DNA from: Pseudoneurospora amorphoporcata | Lineage: Eukaryota; Ascomycota; Sordariomycetes; Sordariales; Sordariaceae | Direction of reading: 5' to 3' | Assembly: GCA_033297205.1 (NCBI GenBank) | Contig: MU859122.1 | Location: 1 to 64,000 of the forward strand | DNA: 64,000 bases | Shown: one piece after another, positions 55,101 through 64,000 of the stretch | Numbering within the stretch: the stretch's first letter is position 1 | Layout of the letters: every line of letters begins with the position of its first letter | Position numbers and translations under genes: made by a program | The notes under the pieces: model-generated | Told to the model about the DNA's origin: nothing | The model's input: only the letters and a program-made list of their open reading frames with translations | Database searches by the model: none

Positions 55101-57389
55101 GCCACGACCATCACGGACGCCGCCCATCATGCTCTCCAAAGTCCAGGCAAAACGGAGATGTCAGTTTTTCCTTGAACCTACTCGATCCACTTGAGCGTAC
55201 AGTCTATCCAGTCTCCTGCTGGAGCTACGCCATAATCTACACGAAAATCATAGCGAGCTGGCCTTGCTTGACGTGGACCCCCCATCGGCTGCAATGCCTG
55301 GCATCCCGAGTTCCCAGCAGGTCAACAAGCCACTTGGGAACCGTCATGATGGCCGCTTTGCTCCCCGCCTTGAGCCCAGGACCGCACCTCCCCCACCCAA
55401 TATATGTAGTGGGATCACATATGGGTGGGAGCTTCCAAAGTTGGCTTTGCGAGACCCAGGAATGAACTGGCTGAGGCCACACTGTCGTAATCCGAAACCA
55501 AAGTTCCTGAGACGAGTTGACGAGATAGCTTCATCGCCTGTGGACCCTTAGCAACACGTCTATCACTTCGTCACACATAGCCTGGACAACTCGGCCAGTC
55601 CTCCGTTGCGCCGATAATCTCTGGTCTCCAGAGCACGCTTATTATGGAGGGAATGTGACTCTCAGAACACGATCAGGGCCCTTTAGAGTCTCGCCCTCTT
55701 TGCCCGACGGCTACCGGGGTTGTATCGTCTTTACATCCATACAGTACACTACAGACATCGATGAGCCCCTGAAAGACCGAAACAACAGCGGATCGACCTT
55801 TCACACCATACCACGCTCCTCATCCATGCCCCGGACATGTCTGTATTGGTGCATCCCCACAGTCATGATGATGTCTCAGCAAGACACTGAACGATGAACA
55901 GGCAAGCTGTCTTACGGCTCATTTTCGACCTGTTCCACCTTGCTGCCTTAGACCGGATACCGGGCATTGTAACAACAAGCAATGTAACGGATCCGCCTGG
56001 CGCATGCCTTCGGGGCTCACCTTTGGAGAGTCTCTGACGATGACTGAGGCAGGCAATGGCAATGGCATCTTCCAACGCTTCGCCATCACATCCACAGCCA
56101 TGCTAGTGGGATGATCCGACTCTTCCATGTTACCTCTCTTTATTCAAGCTACCTATCAATGTCCCTGCCATCAAACAAACCTAGCTGAGTTGACTATCCA
56201 AAGCTCAGGTTGCTATCTCGAAAGGCTTTCGTTAAGAGCTTAAACACCCGATAAATGCATATAAAGTCTGGCTGCTAGGCATTCCGCTGGGCACTTTGGG
56301 AGTTTGGGTTCCTATCCGGACTCCATGCAAGTTGCTGGCCTTGGCCAGAGGCACGGAGCAGCGGACTGACGAAATCCCTTCTTAGCCCTTGTGGACGAAC
56401 CACGACATGCTGCTCACTGCTTGCTTTGTGGTGCCACTGGCGCTTCGCTAAAACCCCCAGATCCCCGGACTACCGTTAAATAGTACGAACAGGCAGACAC
56501 AATGAAATGCGCAGCACGCTACGCTACCCGTGCACGGGTACCCTTTGTTGGGGAGGTCTTGGACCGTGGACCGTGGCAGATATCTTGCACATTCACTTGG
56601 TTCACTCACCGCTTCTTTATGTTTCGGTTTATAGGTACTGTACGTGACCACGAGTCAAGCCGCCTCTGTTTGAACTTGGCATACAATCTAGCCCTGGTAT
56701 GTTTGTTAGTTTGGTACAAAAAACGCCCAGTTCCACTTTTCGAGCTACTGAGAGTAAAAAGGTATTCGGGCTTCAAGCGGATGGGTGCTGTAGGAGACTG
56801 TCTTCTTATATCTTCCTATCCTAAAGGGCTGGAGAGAGGCATAAGAGGCTTTTGTAGCGTTTTATACCCTGGTCACAATGTCAGTACCTTCAAACGAAAG
56901 CTAGAAGAAGGCCAATGAGAGCTCAATTTCTCCCTTGTTCGACCCATGTTCGAAGAACCAAACTAATAAACAAACCAGTCTTATATTGTATTCCTATTCA
57001 TTCGGCGGCTTTCTCTCACTTCCTATCGAGCAGCTTTTACACAACCGGTAGGTTTCTCTTTTCGGCCCGTCCGAATTATGATATGGCATGCATACGATAC
57101 TTCCCCAGGTAGTGCCAAGGTGGGGCCAAGCTCCCTCAGAGTTGCCATCCCATATGCGGCACCTTACAATGGTTCGGCTCGACTCCCTCTGAGTGCTGAG
57201 TGGAAAGACCACTTCTTGGACATACCAGGAATTAAAGAATACATTTTGTACGACCAATGAAATACCCAGGTAGGTACCACTCCCTGCATACAGTACGTAC
57301 CTGCTAGGCCGCGCAACCTCATTCGTTCTCCAACTGATTTGATCGTTTTTTTTCCGATTCGGTGGTCAGCCCTACCGCCTGTCCAACCC

Positions 57390-57434
57390 ACGGGGAGACC
57401 AAAGCCCACAGGCCACAGGGAGGCCATGCCCACG
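57390..57434. repeat. Dispersed GC-rich repeat, copy 1
   Basis: Shares CCAAAGCCCACA and AGGCCATGCCCAC in the same order and spacing with 58614-58660. Confidence 0.6.
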
Positions 57435-58613
57435 GCCCACGGGGGACGAGGGTGAGGCCAAACAAAGTCCACGGGGAGATATTCCGTCGAAGTCAGACAA
57501 GAGTCAAACAGTGTACATTACATAGAACATCGTGTGTCGGCTAGGATGGATTGATAGAGGAAGGATGGGACCCAAACCCCAAGCCACCGAGCCACCGAGC
57601 CATTCAGAAACGCATCAAATCACGATGGCCCGAGACAACGACATTAAGATGTTACAAGTACACTATAACCCAACTATCGAATGGTTGTTGTCGTTGTCGT
57701 TGCCTCAACCCAGCCAACAATAGTCTGCTAACAGAAACAACCTTCGAACAACCTTGTCTCCATCTCCCGGAAAAGCAAAGCAAGTACACTACCTAGTGAA
57801 CCACGCAACAGGGCAAGATGGCGTGAAGAAGCAAAAATGAGACCTTGAGGAGACGGATCTCGAATATTGAAACCCAATAGCGTTAAACGGGAATGGTCGG
57901 TACCTTCCTACACAGATGAAGAATACCTATCCATGCGATGGCATCCCTCCAACCCCCTCCAGTCACAAGCTTACATGCCACATAGTATAGTTTCTGCCGA
58001 TTGAGTGACAGTAACTGGCTATGAAAGACATACCTTAACTCTCAAAACAAGCAATTACACTACCATTATCCAAGTTACTTATAAAAAGCAGCAATTCCCA
58101 TGCCATGTGTACGTACACCGTTAACGAGCCAACCAACTCAAGCGCACCTCAAGCCACAGTAACCTGTACCTTGGATATATGCAAGGGATGCTTGCTTGCT
58201 CTCGTCGTGTATACTACCTCCTTTATTTACTTTACTCAACTACCTTCATCCGAAGCTATCCTTACTTCTATAATACTTTGACGCATGAATGAGGCCCTGA
58301 GGCCATGCCCCACACCTACGCACGGGGGCTGGCGGGAATCTGATTCTCTTTTCGGTCTTGGTAGGCATGTAGCCTCAAGACATAACGAGAGTCAACGACG
58401 ACACGATAGTACTGTACCTTCGTACTCGGTCAGCTACCTACCTACCCAGGCACACCAGGCTCGCCAGGGCGTTGGTCATCTCTCCTTGTATGTACTTACA
58501 TACCCAAGGGGGCCAAAGTGGTTATTAGCTTCATGACTTTCTGAGTCAAAGTCACTTTCACACAGGAAGGTAGGTCACTCTGAACCACCTCCATAGATAG
58601 GGTCATAACACTT

Positions 58614-58660
58614 ACGGGGGAGGCCAAAGCCCACATAGAGGAGAGGCCATGCCCACAGAC
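58614..58660. repeat. Dispersed GC-rich repeat, copy 2
   Basis: Second copy of the segment at 57390-57434, roughly four fifths identical by eye. A partial third match (GAGGCCATGCCCCAC) is at about 58299-58313. Confidence 0.6.
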
Positions 58661-58730
58661 CCAGCCACTTACAGTGGTACACACAAGAGGTCCAAGACCG
58701 CTAGGGTACCACCATGACCGTGGGAGGCAC

Positions 58731-58748
58731 GTACCTACCTACCTACCT
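58731..58748. repeat. (TACC)n microsatellite
   Basis: Four to five TACC units following GTACG; part of the TACGTACC motif family seen across this region. Confidence 0.85.
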
Positions 58749-58801
58749 CTAGCATAGCTACATACCACAACCATAGTACGTTGTCACATGGGATTTAAGA
58801 G

Positions 58802-58821
58802 ACAACAACAACAACAACAAC
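58802..58821. repeat. (AAC)n microsatellite
   Basis: Six AAC units, here noncoding, unlike the two GTT/AAC tracts within genes. Confidence 0.85.
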
Positions 58822-59386
58822 ACAGCAAGACTAAGGGCTCGATGCTCTATCATTTCAAGTTATGACTTGCGAGACAGACACCTCCCTTGCTCGATCACAG
58901 CTAATAAAGCAAGGCTTCCCTTCAAGGTCCGTTTGGTGCGTATGATACATACACAGTCCAGTACCTAACATTCTCATTTCTAGTCTACACTCTCATACCA
59001 ACCACATCAGTCCCTCCCGCGACAACATACATCTGCGAACGCAGAAACTATATATCACAAGCTTTTCACTAGCGAAGGAGAGACAACAGCAGGTGGTGAG
59101 AACAAAAATAGGTCGTCCGAAGACGCCTTATATCAGTCCGTATATGAGCTGCCAGCCAATCCATAAATACAACTACCTAGCATTGCGGAACTTAATTCCA
59201 GCCAGCCAAACATCGTAAGTGTATACTACTTGAGAAGTCAGTCGCGTCGAATGAACTGGGTTAGGCTTTTCTGGGTTTTATTGTCTTCCGCTTGACAAAC
59301 GTCAAGGGGATAGGATAGTTGGTGTCAATGTCCCTTGTAATATAGATATTCGATCTTTCGTTAACATCACCTGGCGAGCTACCTAC

Positions 59387-61716
59387 CTACCACCTTTGAA
59401 CAATGCCGGCGAATCCCTCCATCTGAACCTTCATGGTAGCCAATTTCACGGCAAAAGAGAGAAGCTCTTTCTTTCTCTCTTGACTCTGACATTGGACCGA
59501 GGATCGGTCTTTGGTTGTAGTTCCAGGTTTTGTGGTTAACAGGCCGTACAAGATGCCGGCTATAAAAGTATCACCTGCGCCGATTGAACTGTGATCGGGC
59601 GATGATGGTGTTAGCATTGGCAGCCGTGTGCTTTCTTGTTCCCATTCGAGATGCCTTGGTTGTGTTGCTCTCTACACCACTTGGCTTCTTTCCCCTACTT
59701 TTGCTTCTTTTGTTTGACTCAAGTGTAGTGCTCTTGTGACCTAATAGCAGCAAGAGACGGAAGGGAGGACAAAAAAGACTAGGCACAAGGAAAGGCTATA
59801 TGCGGACCTGCTAGCGGTCTCGGACGGTTCGGTCTTTGATCATCGCCGGCATGTCTTTCTTTCTGCATTGTTGTCTTGTCTTGTCTCCCTTTCGTCAACC
59901 TTTCCAAATTGCAAGTGACGGGTTCAGATGCGTGCCGCTTGTGGCAGGTACTGACCCTGGTCGTTTTAGGGCTCAATCAAGGGTAAAGGTAACGTAGAAA
60001 GGGCAAAGAGAAGAGATTATGTAAAACTTCTCATCTCGATCGAACAGAAGGAAGAGAGACTTACTCAACCACGGTGATTGTCTGTGTCTCGGACACCTCT
60101 GAAGGAGAACAGTGCAGATATTCCGGTTCTGCTATTTCTGCTGTTTGCTCATTGTTTCCGCCACCGGCGCCGGCGGGTGAAGGGAAGAGAGCACCAGCTC
60201 CTTGCCGTCCCCATGTGCATAGCATAAGAGAACTATAGCGCGGTATGGCGAGTGTTTGTGTTAGAACAACAAGTGGCATGTGCCGTTGACCGTTACTTAA
60301 CGGACTGTGGCTCTTCTCTTGGGCAGCACAACTTACGCCTTCTTGCAATTGGACAGCTCGCCTCTCAGACAAGCTTCTGGCTCGGCGTATCCTCGACTCT
60401 ACACGACCAGAGGTACAAGGCCAGACCTTAGCATCATGGACGAAAACCAGAAGATCACCTTGTGCGAAGTCTGGGCCCAAGGGCTATAGCATGGCACACG
60501 CCACGCATGCCCACGCTGGTCTCTACGAGATGTTGAAGTGGCACGGGAATAATATGACTTACCTCTGCCCAACTCTTGGAGTAAAACACCACGTCAGATT
60601 CCGTGGCCAGCTCAACGAGGCCCTCCCGGCCTGGCTTTTCTACCTCGACGCTGATAGTGCTTCCTGGTAAGACCTGGCGCAGGTAGCGGATACACTGCAG
60701 TGTTGTCTCTGGTATTCGACCCTTTAGACATGGTCCATCTACGTGTTAATATGGAGAAAGCCCTGCGTAGACATGCGAGTGAAACTGATGGGAGCAATAG
60801 CTTCCTCAAGAGACCTATAACACTTGTCATATGGGGAAGAAGGGAGCAGGAGACGGAGAGCATGTAAGCTCTGCTCAGTGAACATGTGTATAACGGGGAT
60901 GTTTGAGCCTACCTCGAAGTGCCACCAGCAATTTGCCCCAACGACCCCCCTAGTTCTTCCATCATCACTGTGGTTATGCTGGAGGGCAACGAAATCATCC
61001 ACGATGTTGATAAACTCGTCCGTTGTCATCTCTGGAAGGTCATTGTAGTTGACAATGGTCCGGCTGCCTGTCGCGCCACTGCGGATAATGTAACTGCTGG
61101 CTGCTTCATCGTGCCCCTTGCGGTAGAGACAGTGGCTAAAGTCAACAATCGTAGCTGTAGCAGAAGCGGCGCCGGTCACAGACTCGGACAGAGACTCAGA
61201 GTCGTAAGATGAAGACGGCTGGGGAGCTGCGGGAGCTGCAAAGGATGACAGGATTTTGCGGCAGGCGGATGACCCAACATCGGGCAGGATAGAGACCAGG
61301 TGTAATTTCAGCTGCTGCTGCTGCTGCTGTTGTTGCGATGGTGGCGGTGTAACGACAACAACATCAGCAGCGCTGTCTCGCTGGTTTTGAGTTGATGAAG
61401 AATCCAGGCCACCTCGCGAGAGGAGCAGCTGCTGAAGAACCTCGACTGTGTTGGGGCAGTTGCCTCCGCGTCTCACCTGCAAGGCCGTTGCTCGTAGCTT
61501 GGAGTCTTCTTCAGGGAACTGGGGAACACTACAGACAAGCCGTGAGATGTCATATGTGAGCACAAAGCTTTAGTGAAAATAACATGCACATCCTGATCCC
61601 GGTAATGCCAGTCACAGCCATGGCTCTAACCAACAACAAGGCGGGACCTATAGAGGAGAGACTCACGTCAGAATAGTGTCCAAGTAGCACGCCCCCACAA
61701 AGATGAGGTGCTTCAT
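59387..61716 (-). CDS. PfkB-family sugar kinase, ketohexokinase-like
   Basis: Ribokinase-fold enzyme that phosphorylates a sugar, probably a ketohexose, with ATP. Six exons (61667-61716, 60913-61528, 60563-60721, 60337-60398, 60065-60232, 59387-59588) give 418 residues; every junction keeps frame. The start MKHLIFVGACYLDTILTVPQ is the usual first strand, then the RRGGNCPNTVEVL Gly-rich block, GRIPETTLQCIRYLRQVLPG, ISVEVEKPGREGL, DVVFYSKSWAE, SRGYAEPEACLRG and SLMLCTWGRQGAGALF. The PfkB signature DSIGAGDTFIAG (352-363) carries the catalytic base D358. Insertions: a Gln8 run within PPPSQQ...LKLHLVSILP and a Ser-rich stretch, plus a Gly/Ala/Asn-rich loop after ALFPSPAG. Intron 5 (59589-60064, 476 bp) is much longer than the others. 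Confidence 0.92.
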
Positions 61717-64000
61717 TGTCTCTGCCTCTCTGTCTCTGTTATTGGCTTGAGACGACAGTGGCAACCCAAGGAAGGGACTCTGTATGTCTGGGACGCATCA
61801 ACCAGAGATACTGTTCAAGGTAACGGTACTATGGATGGATGGGCGCCAACTGATGCAAGTCAAAAGTGAAGTTGGGGGGCTGTGTGAACAGTGTTCGGTG
61901 GGGATGATGCCCGGCTTGGTTGGGTTTCGTGTCTTTCGTCCGTAACAAATGGAGCGAGTGCCCGCCCGGCGTGTAGGCGTGGATGGTTTGACAGCCACCA
62001 AGACAGTCGGAAATGACAAGCCGTAGACGGGTTGTGAACTGAAGTTGTTGGTTCAGGTCCTTCAGTGCAACGACAAGGTTCTGGGAAGCGGGATGGGGTT
62101 CGAGACCACTCATGGATCCGAAGGAGGCCGACGAAAAGGAAGAGGACCGGCTGAGGAACAAGCAAGAAAACACTTTCATGCGCAGAAACAGCATCCATGC
62201 AGATGCAAGTGGAGTGCAAGGGTGTGTGGTAAGTGCTAAGTGGTAACTGCCCCTGCCCGCTTGAGCCGCGTACCTGTAATAACCACGAGTGACTTCCACT
62301 TTACCATTCAGTGGTGAGATAGGCGGCACTGTAGGTAGGCGCACCGGCTCGTGAGCCTGGAAAGTACGTTTGGCTAGTGGATGTTGGCTGGAGGACAAAC
62401 ACAGCTTCTGTCTCCGAGCGGCTTTGGGGATGTGATGTGCAGTCGCCAGTTGTGCGTGGGTTGCTTCCTTACTTATGCGGTCACGGTTATTTCCACCTAT
62501 TGATTGTAATGATGACGACGGCCTTGACCCGTGGGAGCCGTGACAGATCCTTCCCATGGACCGAGATTGTTGAAACAGTAGTGCGGGACAACACGGTTTG
62601 AAGCTGATGCAGCTCACAGGCAGGTTGACAAGACCCCGTCATGCTCGTGTCGATGGAAGCATCGGTTGGAGAGAATCGCCCGCGTTCCGGAACACTACGC
62701 TAGGCGGTGATACTACTAGGTAGAGGAGTGTCCCACCATGGGCTTCCTTGGTTTGCATGAAAATTGAGGCCATTTCCAGAGCAGTGGCCCCTTATAATGG
62801 AGGGGCGGGGCCTCAATGAGGGAGTGGTTGGTTGCTGTGACGGTGGCTCAAGGTGGTGGTTATGGACACGGAGCATGTCCCAACATCGATATTCTAGCTG
62901 CATGAGGTCTGCCCGTCCTGGACCCCGGTTAACGTTCTGCCTGGATTCGCACACCGCATCCATCATAAACCTCTTTGGGTGGTTGCTTGGTGGTCGGTGG
63001 TGTTGTTGCTGTTGTGCGAAGGGTGCCAACTGCCAAGCCAGTCGAAGAGGCGAGAGACGAGCTGGACCTATGCAATTCCGCAATAGGCATATCCGATTAT
63101 CGGAGCAGACCCAAAGTTTCCCCTCCTCGCCCCTCCTCCAAATCTCCAACCCCTCCACCGTAGTCGCCCAGGAAAAACAACCGCCATACGATTTACTCGG
63201 TTCGCCGAGTTGATGCCGAATACAGATTGATGTATACGGTAGTCTGTGCTTCGGACATTCCTTCTAAAGCAAAAAGACTGACACGATCGAGCCGAGACAG
63301 TGACCTACCTTATGCATGCTGTGGTGATAGCGACATCGATTATGAAGAGACGGGATCTTAGCTTACCACGATTGCCAAACCGATGACGTATTCTCCCCGT
63401 TTCAGTGTAGACATCACCACCTGCCCCGCCCTACAAAGTGCAAGAACGATGATAGCCCTCGACTTGACTGAATCAGGGCTTGTTTCACATATTGGATGGA
63501 AGGAAGGAGAACACCGCGATCAGTGGAAGTGAAAGCAGAAGGGAGCTTTCACTGGATGCAATGGATTACTGTTGGAGACCTCCACCTAGTAACGTCGTGA
63601 CTCGAGTTCCCGTCTTTGCCAGTGCACGATGCCACCAGCCCACCACCACTTCTTTCAGCGCGGCACAACGACAGAACCGGTAGCATTTTCCACATTCCCG
63701 TCCATAGCACCCATTGATTGCGACCGAGTCTTACAGGTCCAAGTATCGTCACCCAAAACACCTTGCAACCACCACCAGAAGCCGTCCCTACCGATCCGAT
63801 AGAGCGCAAAGCAACATTGTCCGCAGCGGTGGATGATCGACCAGTTACAGTCTGAACTCTGGATGCCACGGAGCCACACAACCCAGCCCTTCCGAAAGTA
63901 CCTACTACCTGCCGCACCCAAAGTACCTCCATCAACCCGTACGCACCTATACAGTAGTCGTGATTGACGTCGAACGATACCTCTATCGAGAGGAACGGAC
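61717..64000. other. Right-end region, no gene recognised
   Basis: 2.3 kb including the kinase promoter. Frames of 120-260 codons exist on the minus strand (61.8-62.6 kb and 62.7-63.2 kb), but they are Pro/Ser/His-rich, overlap others and show no motif. A gene whose main body lies beyond 64000 cannot be excluded. Confidence 0.4.

Larger units (their letters stand above)
52163..59386. other. Gene-poor stretch, right part
   Basis: 7.2 kb without a convincing gene. It holds a GC-rich repeated segment at 57390-57434 and 58614-58660, a TACC microsatellite and an AAC run (listed separately), and more TACGTACC motifs (57291, 58097, 58718). The last kilobase includes the 3' flank of the sugar kinase. 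Confidence 0.4.

Noticed and set aside
46168..59386. RIP-mutated relic region
   Set aside because: Base composition stays near balanced and no strong TA excess is visible by eye; a RIP index calculation would be needed to revive this idea.
61829..62617. 262-codon minus-strand frame upstream of the sugar kinase
   Set aside because: Pro/Ser/His-rich without domain features, overlapped by other frames, in the position of the kinase promoter.
1..64000. tRNA genes, CRISPR arrays, secondary-metabolite clusters
   Set aside because: No T-loop/A-box pairs matching a tRNA were seen by eye, no spaced repeats of CRISPR type occur, and neighbouring genes are unrelated housekeeping functions. A tRNAscan-SE run would settle the tRNA point.

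Overview
The window comes from a filamentous ascomycete, most likely a member of the Sordariales close to Neurospora/Sordaria. Genes carry short GT-AG introns with CTNAC-type branch sites. A lone, dispersed 5S rRNA gene with a TATA element about 29 bp upstream is arranged as in Neurospora, and a 71-residue protein matches the GRG-1/CCG-1 family as I remember it. Species-level assignment is not possible by eye. All exon models below were built by hand from splice consensus, reading-frame continuity and family knowledge.

Left part (1-18.3 kb): the 3' end of a NAT9-type acetyltransferase gene runs off the left edge inside an (AAC)n/poly-Asn tract. It is followed by mitochondrial methionyl-tRNA synthetase (-), a large Ser/Arg-rich Cys-containing protein of unknown function (+), a 751-bp non-autonomous DNA transposon with 8-bp target duplications, a decayed GH28 pectinase-like gene, ribosomal protein L4 (+), a PLP aminotransferase (-) and a flavin monooxygenase (-).

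Middle (19-46 kb): a 1824-residue, intronless, very acidic protein with a C-terminal POT1/CDC13-like OB fold; the 5S gene; ccg-1/grg-1; an EBP/EXPERA sterol-isomerase-like membrane protein; a 7-TM receptor-like protein with a repetitive tail; then a run of minus-strand genes: an EF-hand protein, glyoxalase II, the LAS1 pre-rRNA endonuclease, saccharopine dehydrogenase (LYS9) and an unknown acidic-tailed protein.

Right part (46-64 kb): about 13 kb with no convincing gene, rich in short TACGTACC-type motifs and holding a 352-bp Tc1/mariner-like terminal-inverted-repeat element. It ends at a six-exon ketohexokinase-like PfkB sugar kinase (-). Nothing convincing was seen in the last 2.3 kb.

The genes form no biosynthetic cluster. 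Several are core housekeeping functions: translation (MSM1, RPL4, LAS1, 5S), lysine synthesis, methylglyoxal detoxification and telomere biology. The most notable non-standard features are the two TIR elements, the GH28 relic, the variant 5S gene with compensated helix positions, the giant telomere-protein-like gene, and homopolymer amino-acid runs (N, S, Q) inside otherwise conserved enzymes.
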